Of a DNA stretch of 64,000 bases, positions 1 to 11,476 are shown one piece after another. How positions within the stretch are numbered: the first letter of the stretch is position 1; every line of letters begins with the position of its first letter. The notes below the pieces were generated by a model, which had not been told where the DNA came from, ran no database searches, and was given only the letters and a program-made list of their open reading frames with translations. Where the stretch lies: NCBI GenBank assembly GCA_934045905.1, contig OW203771.1:21708069-21772068 (forward strand), read 5' to 3'. This DNA comes from Leuctra nigra. Its lineage: Eukaryota > Arthropoda > Insecta > Plecoptera > Leuctridae. The translations under genes and the position numbers were made by a program.

Positions 1-120
1 TTCCCGGGGGGGGGGGGGGGGGGGGGGGGGGCTCTTGCCCCCCACAGGTATGCCTGGATTCAACACTGCAAGTAGGTACCTAGTTAAGAAATATTTATTA
101 GAGATATTTTATAATAGATA

Positions 121-327
121 CACTCAATAAATCATAAAACGGTATTTGAACGAAACGGATTGGCTGCTTGTCAGGTTCCATGACAGTTAATCCTTGTTGT
201 TATCAATGAAATCAGAGCTCACCTACAAGAGTTTGATGACGTTAACATAGACTTCATGGGATGATGCTATCCCATTTTTTCCAGCCAATCAATTTCTTTC
301 AAATACCGTTTTATCATTTGTCGAATG
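121..327. mobile_element. Mariner-type MITE, copy 1
   Basis: The inverted ends CACTCAATAAATCATAAAAC and their near complement at 301-327 enclose a body (GATTGGCTGCTTG..., TCAATGAAATCAGAGCTCACC) shared with copies at 11477 and 62268. TA precedes the left end; the right flank is degraded. Confidence 0.65.
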
Positions 328-2192
328 TCGGTACCTACCTACTTAACAGGTTTACTTCCATCTTGTTAGTAGAACCATTGGTATATTGATATAAAAATGC
401 AATTTGGAAATAGTTAATGCATGGTAAAGGGAACACTGGTCCTTCCAGTGGTAACACTTAACAGGCCTCAGCATTTAGCTTTGTTTGTTTTCACAAAAAC
501 ACATTCCTAGTTTGCCCGAACTTCTTTTGTTTTACATGAACAAGGAAAAACACTGTAGGATGAGTAACTACTACCTACTAGGTAGAACCTACTACTTACT
601 AGTACTAGATAGTATCGAGGTAGGTAATACTAATAGAACAATAGGTAGACCTACTGTTTTCAGTGGGTGCGACCTTAATTTGGACACACGACATTGACAG
701 GTTAAATCGAGAATAATTTATGCAGTTTTCTTGCATCAAAATGTTGCACTAAAACTGTTTCAAAACGTGAACGCTAATGACCTTCTGCCCGTGAGCAGTC
801 ACTTTGATGATGATAATAATGACTCTGCACATTATGCAGAACCAAGTTGATCAAACCAAAAGTTTATACCGTGAACGTGCAGGTATCATCAACACTTGTT
901 ACAATGAAAGAGTTAGACTATTGTTGTGGACTTCATTGTTGAAATAGTGATGCTGTAGGCTACATAGTTGCTTGAAAATTATACCTACCAAGCTAGAAAC
1001 TTTGGCTCAATATTTTCCTACAATTTAGTTATTTTCATAAGCAGAGTATAAATACGTAGAACGACGCACGTAAATACTAAATACGATCGTTATCAATCGA
1101 AACATTATTCACAGAAATGAATGAAAGCGAGTTTGTTTAGTCTAGGTTGCTTCGCGGTACGCTGTCATCTCAGAAAGACTTTCATTTTGACAGTTTCAAA
1201 CCCAATCTACCTCTAGGTAAATAAAGTTAGGAGTACTAGTAGTAGTACTTACTTGCTAAGTTTATTAAAATATTACAAGTTATATTGAATCTGCATAGTA
1301 TGTACCTTAATCATAAGAAGGCAGGTAAGTATGTACCTAGGTACTTAATTTGCTAGGTAGATACCTTGGCAACCAACTTGTTAGGCTAGGTAGGTGTCTA
1401 CCTGCCTAGTCTAGATTGACAGAAGAAATATTGGCCGCATCAAAAAGTGGTCAGCAATTTAATTGTTAGGACATGCAAATATATACATAAACATAATTAG
1501 CTTACAAGTTCTTGCTCGTCCGCAAGTTCTTCCCAGCTGCGTGCTTCCATAATTAAGTTGTAAAGTTTCAGGACACGGTGCAAGAAAAAAATGTTTACAA
1601 ACAAAATGTCGGCGACTGGCGGGCGGGCGCGGATTCGCGGAAATCTTCTTCTTTCCCCGTTGCCTTGTCATGCGCAATCATGCGCGCTATTTGATTCCAC
1701 CCGCGCAATATTTGATAGGAAGGGGTTAATTACACTGTTGTCATGTGGTGCATTAAATCAAAGTACTAAATGGTAATTCGTTTGTTTACAACAACAAGCA
1801 AAGTGAATCAATTAATTGGGAAGTTATAATTATTTGATTAAAATATTTTTAGAACTGAATAACAAACTGTGTTTTTCAACTCTTGGAAATTATTAAATTG
1901 GTGACACTTGCATAATTTTTGTTCTTTAAGTTGGCATTCAGCATCTCCCAATTAAATTTTTCAAAGTTTGTGGAAAATGTTTTCTTGGCGCGAATATTTA
2001 AACATTTAAAAATACTAGATTTATTTAGAACATTATAAAATTTCATATCAAATCCATGAAAATTTATATGCAATTTAGTTTTCCATAATATCTGTATTTT
2101 TTTAATGTACTTTTGGTACGATCATATAAAATGTTGTAGCGTGTTGAAAATTTACGAAAAATACCACAAAAATATACATTTTCCTGTTACCA
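328..2192. other. No gene recognised
   Basis: Low-complexity TAGGTA/TACCTA-rich DNA (550-680, 1200-1420). A small CpG-rich patch at 1590-1700 has GCGCAATCATGCGCGC and an ATGTCGGCG reading frame of 55 codons; it could be a promoter but nothing supports a gene. Confidence 0.5.
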
Positions 2193-2228
2193 AAGTGGGG
2201 GGGGGGGGGGGGAGTCCAGCGCCTTCCT

Positions 2229-2262
<34 letters not shown>

Positions 2263-2790
2263 ACCATGTAAACGTCCTTAAAACTGTCTTTAATCAGAAT
2301 ATCTAGCGCTTTTTTACAAACTGTATCTGGAATTCCTAATTTGCTCTCTGATATTTAAAATATTCTGTCATTGTTTTCATGGATTATTATACATCTGCCA
2401 CTAAAGTGGATAGTGGATACGGTGGGATACTTTACCTTTCAAAAATATTATAAATGATACAGAACTTACATGGACAAGGAGTAATATAAAGAAGTAAAAT
2501 GCCCTTTCATTAATTTTTGTTGACCTATTTTTAATTTCTATAATTTAAAACTAATAATTCAAAATCAATGCATTATAAAATAGTAATATAAAATTATATT
2601 ATCTTAAACTATACATAGGTATACATATTTTGATATAATATATTAATTAAATACCTATTATAGATATTTAAATAATTCTAAATCTATTTTCCTATCATGA
2701 AGATAATGTTCATTTGAGAGAAACGCCAAAGGGATAATGACAAAGTGCTTTTGGTAGCGTTGGCACGAAGGGGGGGGGGGGGGGGGCTAG
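2193..2790. repeat. G/C homopolymer tracts
   Basis: A (G)16 and a (C)~32 run lie at 2197-2262, and a (G)17 run at 2770-2786; another (G)27 run opens the window at 6-31. The contexts CTTGCCCCC resemble the interior of the G-rich hAT MITE at 10911, so these are probably eroded copies. Run lengths are likely to be unreliable. Confidence 0.55.
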
Positions 2791-2946
2791 TCGGCTGTCG
2801 TACATAATTCATGAGATAACATTGATAACGATGGTATAAGATCATTAAATTAAAAGCACAACACCATAAAACGAACGTCTAAGCAAAATCTGTACAAATA
2901 AATAATAACATCGATGAATTGCAACTGAACATGTACCGGGAGAATG

Positions 2947-5205
2947 TTAGCTTCTTTGGAAATGCCTGGGCTCTGCCGCCTTCATCCTTGGCTTCCTCAT
3001 GTAGAGATATGACGCAACACCCGAGCCCACTAGCACTGCTAGTACCAACATACCAGTGCTCACAATAATACCAGTCACACTGCGAACCTCAGGCGCAGCA
3101 GTGCCTGGTAGTGTAGTTGTGGGTGTTGTAGTTGTGGGCGTTGTAGTTGTGGGCGTTGTAGTTGTGGGCGTTGTAGTTGTGGGCGTTGTGGTTGTGGGCG
3201 TTGAAGTTGTGGGCGTTGTAGTTGTGGGCGTTGTAGTTGTGGGGGTTGTACCAGTGGGATCAGTCGTACCATTTGGATCTGTCGTACTATCTGGATCTGT
3301 CGTGCCCGTGGGATCTGTCGTGCCCGTAGGATTTGTCGAGCCAGTGGGATCAGTCGTACCATTTGGATCTGTCGTACCCGTGGGATCTGTCGTACCATTT
3401 GGATCTGTCGTGCCCGTGGGATCTGTCGTACCATTTGGATCTGTCGTGCCCGTGGGATCTGTCGTACCATTTGGATCTGTCGAGCCAGTGGGATCAGTCG
3501 TACCATTTGGATCTGTCGTGCCCGTGGGAACTGTCGAGCCAGTGGTATCAGTCGTGCCCGTGGGATCTGTCGTACCATTTGGATCTGTCGTGCCCGTGGG
3601 ATCTGTCGAGCCAGTGGGATCTGTCGTACCCTCTGGATCTGTTGTGCCCGTGGGATCTGTCGTACCCTCTGGATCCGTCGTACCAGTTGGATCTGTCGTG
3701 GCATTTGGATCTGTCGTGCCAGTGGGATCTGCCGTTGTGGTTGCTATGGTGGTGGATTCGGTTGGAGGATTGACAGTAGTCGAGATTGTTGTTGTCGCCT
3801 CGTTTTCACATGCTCCCATTGCTCCAGCATCAGGGTTGAAGGGACCATCAAAACACTGATAGAGTTCTGGGTAATAAATCGATGACTCTCTTTTGCATCT
3901 ATAGTAGAAGCTAGGATTTGCCGTTAAAGCTCCAAACTGCACTAGACTGATACATTCCGGCACCGGTCCTTCCTGGCAGATAACGTCATTCATATCGATG
4001 TCGCATTGACCAGTGACGATGTTGTAGGCTGAATCACCACAGTCGTGTACTTCCGAGTAGCTGTCGACAGCCGAGCAAGTGTGGTAGATGGAACAGAAGT
4101 ACGGGTCAGGGTAGACACCTTCTTGAGCGCACAACAACGGAGCTCCTTTGCATCTCGGAGACTTGAAACATTTGGCATCTCCCACTAGAGGGTTGTGACA
4201 GTAAGGTGAAGATCCACTGCATGTTTCCAGAATAATGTTGTCTGGGTTGACGATACGTATGCAGTCATGACTGCATGTGATGCCATCTGTTGGCAGCGTT
4301 GTCGTCGCTGTGCTTGTTGTTGAACTTGAGATGGTTGTGGTGGTAGGAGTAGTTGTGGTAGGAGTAGTTGTTGTAGGCGTAGTTGTTGTAGGAGTAGTTG
4401 TGGTGGGTGTTGTTGTAGTAGGTGTTGTTGTAGTGGGCGGAGTTGTGGTAGGTGTTGTTGTAGTGGGAGTAGTTGTTGTAGGTGTAGTTGTAGTAGGAGT
4501 AGTTGTGGTAGGAGTAGTTGTGGTAGGTGTAGTTGTAGTAGGAGTAGTTGTTGTTGTTGGAGTCGTTGTTGGTTTAGTTGTCGTGCTGAAAACTGGAATT
4601 GAACTCAAAGGGTCGTTACAAGTCCCCAAATCTTCGTTAAAAGTGTCACCATCATTGCAGCGATATAGATCATGATACTGATTGATACTATCAAGCCTTC
4701 GACAAAAGTAATAGTAGTTATCGTTGTTCGGGATTGCGCCTATCTGGGTGTCACTGTGACATGCTGGAACTGGTGGATTGCATCTAGGATCATCAAGAGG
4801 TACGTCGCATGTGTGCGTATCAAGGTTGTATCCAATGCCTTCCGGACAACGCTGTACGCTGGAGTAAGCCCAGCCCCAATTACAGTTATGGTAAGTGTCA
4901 CAAAAGTAAGGGTCAGGGAATACACCTTGCATGTTGCACTTTAGAGGAGCTCCGTAGCACCTCGGACCCTCGGAACACTTCGCGTTGCCTGTGTCCGGTT
5001 GGTGGCAGTAGGAGTTGATGGTTCCGTAGCAATCCGCCACCATGACACCTTCGGGGCAGGCGAGGACGCTGCGACAGTCGTCAGAGCAGTATTGGATAAC
5101 GTCCTCGAAGTTGCAGACACTCAGGGACGGCTCCAGAGGTGAGTACGGGTTCCAGTCGATGTAGTTGGTAGGCGATGAGGCTGTGAGGGTAGCGGTGAGC
5201 AGAAC
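2947..5205 (-). CDS. PER-1 main exon: membrane-tethered chitin-binding mucin, two CBM14 modules
   Basis: This exon encodes 752 residues; with the 8-residue start exon at 9082-9105 the protein is about 760 aa. The reading frame is open upstream of the ATG at 5043 up to a splice acceptor (pyrimidine tract plus CAG, exon start GTT CTG CTC at 5205), so 5043 is not the true start. Order: signal peptide (1-20), cysteine module 1 (~40-207), a TTTTP linker (~215-315), module 2 (~317-480), a stalk of [12 protein letters not shown] then TTTTP repeats (~482-710), one transmembrane helix (718-743) and a basic tail beginning MRKPRMK (744-760). Each module has a CBM14 core (C-x11-C-x5-C-x10-C-x11-C-x8-C, with YPDPYFC) followed by a four-cysteine half-domain. 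CBM14 binds chitin in peritrophins; type I membrane anchoring is inferred from the C-terminus. The Thr-rich stalk should be heavily O-glycosylated. Closest relative in the window is PER-2. Confidence 0.88.
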   Translation of the reverse strand, partial: VLLTATLTASSPTNYIDWNPYSPLEPSLSVCNFEDVIQYCSDDCRSVLACPEGVMVADCYGTINSYCHQPDTGNAKCSEGPRCYGAPLKCNMQGVFPDPYFCDTYHNCNWGWAYSSVQRCPEGIGYNLDTHTCDVPLDDPRCNPPVPACHSDTQIGAIPNNDNYYYFCRRLDSINQYHDLYRCNDGDTFNEDLGTCNDPLSSIPVFSTTTKPTTTPTTTTTPTTTTPTTTTPTTTTPTTTTPTTTTPTTTTPTTTPPTTTTPTTTTPTTTTPTTTTPTTTTPTTTTPTTTTISSSTTSTATTTLPTDGITCSHDCIRIVNPDNIILETCSGSSPYCHNPLVGDAKCFKSPRCKGAPLLCAQEGVYPDPYFCSIYHTCSAVDSYSEVHDCGDSAYNIVTGQCDIDMNDVICQEGPVPECISLVQFGALTANPSFYYRCKRESSIYYPELYQCFDGPFNPDAGAMGACENEATTTISTTVNPPTESTTIATTTADPTGTTDPNATTDPTGTTDPEGTTDPTGTTDPEGTTDPTGSTDPTGTTDPNGTTDPTGTTDTTGSTVPTGTTDPNGTTDPTGSTDPNGTTDPTGTTDPNGTTDPTGTTDPNGTTDPTGTTDPNGTTDPTGSTNPTGTTDPTGTTDPDSTTDPNGTTDPTGTTPTTTTPTTTTPTTSTPTTTTPTTTTPTTTTPTTTTPTTTTPTTTLPGTAAPEVRSVTGIIVSTGMLVLAVLVGSGVASYLYMRKPRMKAAEPRHFQRS
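3113..3735 (-). repeat. 18-bp and 15-bp coding minisatellites of the PER-1 stalk
   Basis: From about 3249 to 3735, 18-bp units encode [12 protein letters not shown]; from 3113 to 3248, 15-bp units encode TTTTP. A second TTTTP array (4337-4565) forms the inter-module linker. All units are multiples of three, so copy-number change keeps the frame. Confidence 0.88.
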
Positions 5206-5476
5206 CTGAAAAAGTCACCATTTTGGGATTTTGAGTGTAGAAACAAACCCGTTTTCGGGAAAAAAACGAGCTTTTTGGTTTTTTCCTGGAGGGGACAAAA
5301 CTAGTTTTTTAAAGATATGCTCAAATTGTATACTTATTAGAGAATTTAAACTATACATTTGGTATGAGCATGGCATAGAGAAGGTTAATATACCTGCAGT
5401 CAATAAGGAAATGCATTCTCAATACGTAAAGGAAACATTTATTGAGATTCTTGAAATAAAAAACTGATAAATAATT

Positions 5477-7020
5477 AGGTCCGTGAAGTTAGCACCGCCC
5501 ATTAACGCACTAATTATCTCATGTGTGGGATGAATTAGTGCACAATTAGTGCGTTCGATCGGCACTAATTTTATAATTAGTGCGTCATCCGTTTCCGAGA
5601 AAAACGCACTTAACTATGGGCGGTGCCAACTTCACGCAGCACCGCCCATTGACGCACTAATTTTAAAACCCACACAGGCAATTAGTGCACAATTAGTGCG
5701 TTCGATCCCCCCCATTCCCATAATTAGTGCGCACTTACTTTTCGAGTTATTCGTGAATAACCGTGGGCGGTGCAGCACCGCCCATTGAAAATTTCAAGGT
5801 TTTCAGCACGCCATGTTTTAGTGCACAATTAGTGCGTTCGATCCCCCCCATTCCCATAATTAGTGCGCACTAACTTTTCGAGTTATTCGCGAATAACCGT
5901 GGGCGGTGCAGCACCGCCCATTGAAAATTTCAAGTTTTTCAGCATGCCATGTTTTAGTGCACAATTAGTGCGTTCGATCCCCCCCATTCCCATAATTAGT
6001 GCGCACTTACTTTTCGAGTTATTCGGGAATAACCGAGGGCGGTGCAGCACCGCCCATTGAAAATTTCAAGGTTTTCAGCACGCCATGTTTTAGTGCACAA
6101 TTAGTGCGTTTGATCCACCCTATTCCCATAATTAGTGCGAACTTACTTTTCGAGTTCGAGTGCTTACTTTTCGAGTGCTGCACCGCTCACGGTTTTTCAC
6201 GAATAACTCGAAAAGTAAGTGCGCACTAATTATGGGAATGGGGGGGATCGAACGCACTAATTGTGCACTAAAACATGGCATGCTGAAAACTTTGAAATTT
6301 TCAATGGGCGGTGCTGCACCGCCCACGGTTATTTACGAATAACTCGAAAAGTAAGTGCGCACTAATTATGGGAATGGGGGGGATCGAACGCACTAATTGT
6401 GCACTAAAACGTGGCATGCTGAAAACCTTAAAATTTTCAATGGGCGGTGCTGCACCGCCCACGGTTATTTACGAATTACTCGAAAAGTAAGTGCGCACTA
6501 ATTATGGGAATGGGGGGGATCGAACGCACTAATTGTGCACTAAAACGTGGCATGCTGAAAACCTTAAAATTTTCAATGGGCGGTGCTGCACCGCCCACGG
6601 TTATTTACGAATTACTCGAAAAGTAAGTGCGCACTAATTATGGGAATGGGGGGAATCGAACGCACTAATTGTGCACTAAAACATGGCGTACTGAAAACAT
6701 TGAAATTTTTAATGGGCGGTGCTACACCGCCCACGGTTTTTTACGAATAACTCGAAAAGTAAGTGCGCACTAATTATGGGAATGGGGGGGATCGAACGCA
6801 CTAATTGTGCACTAATTACCTGTGTGGGTTTTAAAATTAGTGCGTCAATGGGCGGTGCTGCGTGAAGTTGGCACCGCCCATAGTAAAGTGTGTTTTTCTC
6901 GGAAACGGATGACGCACTAATTATAAAATTAGTGCCGATCGAACGCACTAATTGTGCACTAATTCATCCCACACATGAGATAATTAGTGCGTTAATGGGC
7001 GGTGCTAACTTCACGGACCT
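5477..7020. mobile_element. Foldback (MULE-like) element with 9-bp target duplication
   Basis: The 1544-bp element is one giant inverted repeat. It starts AGGTCCGTGAAGTTAGCACC and ends with the exact complement. It is flanked by TAAATAATT on both sides (5468-5476 and 7021-7029), a 9-bp duplication as made by Foldback and Mutator-like elements. Each arm is built from ~137-bp tandem units carrying AATTAGTGCG and GGGCGGTGC-GCACCGCCC palindromes. Arms run toward each other and meet near 6130-6190. No transposase is encoded; short ORFs inside are by-products of the repeat. It lies in the PER-1 intron. Confidence 0.85.
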
Positions 7021-7410
7021 TAAATAATTATATGAATGAGATTTTAATGTCAACACATTCCTCTGAAGGTCAAGCTACAATTCCAAATGCATTTTAACGG
7101 TGTACCGGCGTAATACCTAACGCTACCTCGGCGTATCACCTAATGACTACCTGGAACCGTTCGTTCTCTAGCACAGCTGTCCGAAAGTACCCTTATCGAA
7201 AACATTTGCCGCTAGCCTAGAGAAGTGCGACGTTGTAACATATTGTCAAATATCACGCCCCTCCCCTTACCAGAAATAGTGGAATTTCACTAATAATAAA
7301 CTCAAAACTATGACAAGTTTATTCTAAAATGTTTTAAAAATGTAATTAAACTAAAATTGTATAAGTTTATTTGCATAATAGGAGATTTTAAGGAGAGGAA
7401 AAGAAAGTAC

Positions 7411-7702
7411 GGTCCACGGAACAGGTTGGGTGAGTGGTTAACGCTCTGAGCTTGTATTCCGGAGGCCCGGGTTCGATTCCCGCGGCCGTCCTTCCTGACT
7501 GGGGTTTTTTCATGGTTTTCCCTCAGTCGACAGGCAAATGCTGGGAAGGTACCCTACTAATAGGCCACGACCGCCTCCTTCCCACCTTCCATCCTTACCT
7601 ACTCTTCACCATCATCTCCCAATCATCATCATAATCATTCATCCGTCGCCATTAGCCTCGCTGCAGAACAGTGTGACGTTAAACCCCAGACCAAAAAAAG
7701 GA
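7411..7702 (+). mobile_element. tRNA-derived SINE, copy 1
   Basis: The head resembles a Ser/Leu-type tRNA: an A-box-like GGGTGAGTGGTTAACGC (7427-7443) and a B-box GGTTCGATTCC (7470-7480). A unique body follows, then an A-rich tail at about 7692-7702. AAGAAAGT lies both just before (7401-7409) and just after the tail and may be the target duplication. A second copy sits at 35263-35545 in the same orientation. It is not a functional tRNA, since there is no acceptor stem. Confidence 0.72.
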
Positions 7703-9081
7703 GAAGAAAGTGACTCATAATAGTGAGTCGCTTAGGTTCGCTTATATTACAAATACCCGGTTTATTTAAAGCTTTTCCTATGGACATATTATATTCTGTC
7801 ATATTATTCATTTTGGGCAAAAATAACGAGTCGAAGGATGTGCACTTCTTTTTTGTTCAATCGCTGCCAACGGACAGAATGTCCGACTGAAAATCCTCAG
7901 AGAGGAAATCAAATGGACGGAATGTCTCATGGAAACCACTTGAGATTGAAAGAAATTTAACCGTTTTATCACTGGGAGACTCTCCAAATGTGATAAGAGT
8001 ACGTACTTAAAAAGCGTCGGTAAGCGAATGCTGAATACATTTTTTAATAGTTCACCTAGGTATATTTTATTAACTAAATTGTAGTCCCTAATGTATATTC
8101 CACATTCTTTTTAAATTTTGGTAAATTTCTTAACCTGGAAACATAGCTTAAATTGTGAATCAGAAATTATACTGTCCTTTTTCCAACACTTCCAATGTTA
8201 AAATAGAGGACAAAATTGAAACTTCAGCTGTGAATGTCTCAGAATTTATAGTTCAGGTACCCCATCTCATTTTTTGATAATATTGGGGATGATACAATAT
8301 GGAACGAATATTGAAAGTTTCACAATGGTGTAATCAAGGGCTTGTAACTACCAGTTGTTAAAAATATGTGAACATTTAATCTGTATCAAGTACCCGTAGT
8401 TATCCAGAATGATTGAGAAAAAAATATTTTATATCCCTGGATATTATAGTTACTATAAACATAATTAATTTCAACCCAAATTTTAATCATTGGTACCTTA
8501 TATAAAAATGTTAGGCCATAGTATGTAAAATATGTACCAATTATGATCAAAACGGGCGTTCGTTTAATCTGCAATATTGCTTCAGTTATAAATGGCAAAA
8601 GTTGGGTTTCTAGTTTTCTAGTTTTCTAGTGATATCTAATTGAGCCATAGTAAACCAGAAAGGAAATTGAAGACATCAATTACATTATTTCCAATTAATA
8701 ATAGTCAAAGTTTGAAATTTCAATTGGTGTCCTAAAATGCTTTATACTTTCTGAACATGGCCACAAAATTGTACGAAAAACAAATCAAATAATCCGAGGA
8801 CCATCTAAATCAGTACTACCTATAAATCTCTTTGTGTACAGATTTTTTGTAATGCTCATGACATTTTTTTTAATAATACCATAAGAACCAAAACTCAAAT
8901 AATCAATGAATAGTTTGATCGATCGATCAAATCAATCATCAATCGATCATAAAATAAGCCGAATGATTACTACAAATAGACCATTGTATGAAAGTCTAAA
9001 TCTCGATCATGATTGATGTATAATAAGCATTTAAATACTTATTAATATTCCAAAATCCTTTCAAATTACCCCAAAACTTAC

Positions 9082-9105
9082 CAAAACTACAGCATGTGTA
9101 TCCAT
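9082..9105 (-). CDS. PER-1 start exon (8 codons)
   Basis: On the minus strand this reads ATG then seven codons, MDTHAVVL, and stops exactly at a GTAAGT donor (intron begins at 9081). Joined in phase 0 to the acceptor at 5205 it gives [20 protein letters not shown], a good signal peptide. PER-2 has the matching exon MDTHAVTF at 31542-31565, with the same length, phase and donor. The 3.9-kb intron contains a foldback element and a SINE. The conserved promoter lies about 35-110 bp upstream. Confidence 0.82.
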
Positions 9106-9136
9106 GATTTGTGACTGTTCAATTCACCCAATCAGC

Positions 9137-9214
9137 AGTTGAGAATAAAATGTGAATGCCTTGAATATATCAAGCTAGTTTTATCCAATATGCTGTTATC
9201 TTGGCCAGAAGATG
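9137..9214 (-). promoter_or_regulatory. PER-1 promoter block with paired GATAA sites
   Basis: About 80 bp are conserved with the region upstream of the PER-2 start exon. On the minus strand there is CAAGATAAC (GATAA complement at 9196-9200), then TTGGATAAAACTA (9181-9185), then TTCAAGGCATTCACATT about 30 bp further on. The GATAAAA may serve as the TATA-like element, with the TTCACA as initiator, leaving a short 5' UTR. GATA factors commonly drive insect midgut genes; the tissue is inference. Confidence 0.6.
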
Positions 9215-9571
9215 TTTTAGGATAATGTGTGGAGTAGTTTGGAACAGATAGCGTGATATTAATAAAGCAATGTGACGTCAAATTTTCATGTTTTCTATCC
9301 TCAATAATATCAATGCAGATGCATCGTGTAGATACATGATTATTTACATTTTAGATAAATTGTAGATAGAGTGAAGTGAAGTATAACTTGATTTTTATCT
9401 CTTCGCCTTGATCGAAAGAAAAAAAGACACGTATATAGAAATGGCCGGCGTGAGGGGGAGAGGGGAGCCCCCCCCCCCAAATTGAGCAGTCTGACCATTC
9501 GTTTAATTGTCATTCATATTGTCATTCCCGGTATTCCGTACAATTTTTTTTTAAATTTTATAAATTTAATT

Positions 9572-10701
9572 TAAGGTGCTGCAAGTGCGAGCGATTTTGC
9601 TGCTTTTTGTAGACACTTTTTGCGATACGATTGGAGACGAAATGGGTAGACCAAATTATTTGAAATTTTAATTGTGATTAGATAAAAGACAAACTTAGGG
9701 TTATCCCTTGGTAAATTTTTTATTTTTTGTTTTGTTAATTAGTAATCATTTAGTGGATTTTTGGTGAAAAATTAGCTATTTTCTTGTCTCCCTGGGCGCC
9801 GTATAAAATTAAATTTCAAAAATGTGCCCAGGGATAACCCTAAGTTTGTCTTTCATATAATCATGATTAAAATTTGAGATCAATTGGTTTACGGGTCTGG
9901 TCTCCAAATAGTTTTGCGCGGTTTCGTTGAATAACCGGCGCCAAATTAACGATGCAATCAGCAAAAATGAAAAAGTGCTACTAATATACAATCAGACTGA
10001 TCATGTGAACATCCTGTAAAAATTACTCTCATTTACGAAACAATTTTTATCTCTCAATTTTCTAAAACGGCCGAGCGCTAGTATCACCTTAAGTATTAAG
10101 TTTTTCTATTAGAAAATTCGTTCAACGGGGCAACAATTGGAGGGTTGTTAGATCCAGTTTTTGCATTTTAGAGCCCGTGATAAATCATCGTTCGGCCGCT
10201 GGAGCAAATTGAGAGAGAATAATTGTTTCATAAGTGGGTTTCACTTTGATTGTTTGCTGATTGTATAAGCATCACTTTTTTATTTTTGCTTCGTTCCTTG
10301 TTGAGGAGGCGCCGGTTATTCATCAAAACCGCGCAAAACTATGAAATTTCCGATACGATTGGAGATCAGACCCGTGAACAAATTGAGCTCAATTTCTCCA
10401 ATTGGAATGTTCAAGGATGAACTTAGGGTTACTACTTGCCACATTTAAAAAAAAATTATATATATACGGCACCCAGCGATAAAAGAAAATAGCTAATTTT
10501 CCACCCAGAATGCAGAACAAATTTGGTATTACTGATAGATAACAAAGCAGAAAATTAAAAATTTACCAATGGATAGGATAACCCTATGTTTGTCTTTTAT
10601 CTACTCTGGATGAATAATTTAAATCATTTGGTCAACCCATTTCGTCTCCAATCGTATCCAAAAAAGTGTCTACATAAAGCAGCAAAATCTTAAAACCTTA
10701 A
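9572..10701. mobile_element. Large palindromic (long-TIR) element, 1.13 kb
   Basis: The left half and right half are diverged inverted copies. Examples are GCGATTTTGCTGC near 9591 against GCAGCAAAATC near 10680, the GTCTCCAATCGTATC block, and GCGCGGTTTCGTTGAATAACC near 9916 against its complement near 10318. Ends read TAAGGT/ACCTTA. No coding capacity is visible. The arms are noticeably diverged, so it is an old copy. Confidence 0.65.
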
Positions 10702-10910
10702 ATTCCGGGTGTCACAGTTGAAACCTATGATGAAAGAAGTTCTTACGCGCCAGAAAGAAAAGATTTCCGAAACACTTCACAATCAATCTCAACATTTATA
10801 CAAAATATGTAGTGTTTTTTTTTTATCTGAAATTCATTTCAAAATGATTGTCAATGATCATCGTATTTCCCACATTTAATTTATTGTTTGTAGGTCAAGT
10901 GCCTACCGAC

Positions 10911-11320
10911 CATGGGCGCCCGCAGGATTTCTGGCAGGTGGGGGCAGATCAAGGAAAACAATATTTTACGGTTTTAAGGGGGGTGTGGGGGGGCACCCCC
11001 CACCCTGGCCCGCAGGGCGTTTTTTGGTTTTTGGACACTTTGAAATCAATTTTGAGACGTTATGAGGTGTATTTTGTTGAAATATTCAATGTTTTTTAAT
11101 TATTGCACTTTGGGGTGATGGGGGACATGTTCAAAACTGCCCCGCAGGGCATTTTTTGGATTTTTTACACTGTGAAATCAATTTTTTTTAGTTCTTTTGG
11201 TTACAAAATGATACTATACGTTAAACCCCATGCAATTTTTATGTTTTCCTGAAATCCAGGGGGGGGGGGGGGGGGGGGGGGCAAGCGCCCCCCCTTGCCC
11301 CCCTTCTGCGGGCGCCCATG
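10911..11320. mobile_element. G-rich hAT-type MITE with 8-bp target duplication
   Basis: The 410-bp element begins CATGGGCGCCCGCAG and ends with the exact complement, flanked by CTACCGAC on both sides (10903-10910 and 11321-11328). An 8-bp duplication with TIRs of this kind fits the hAT superfamily. The interior carries G/C homopolymers and repeats of GCCCCGCAGGGC type. No transposase is present. Similar G-rich debris occurs at 1-50 and 2193-2263. Confidence 0.83.
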
Positions 11321-11476
11321 CTACCGACTACATAGTATTTTGCACATATTGATTATATGTGCACATATTGATTTAGGAATTGATTTACAATGTTTGAAAT
11401 ATTTCGTCTAATTTTGAAACAAAAAGATTGCCATTTGCGTTATAATTCTTCTATTTCGATGGCAACAATGTACGTA

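Noticed and set aside
5550..6950. Series of ~65-79 codon frames with PIENFKVFSMPCFSAQL
   Set aside because: Each copy is a translation of one foldback unit; both orientations occur and no independent gene is implied.
5468..7029. CRISPR-like spacing of repeats in the foldback arms
   Set aside because: Units are tandem and palindromic with no unique spacers, in a eukaryotic transposon with a target duplication.
7424..7495. tRNA gene with intact A and B boxes
   Set aside because: No acceptor stem or anticodon arm; followed by a SINE body and A-rich tail, and repeated at 35263.
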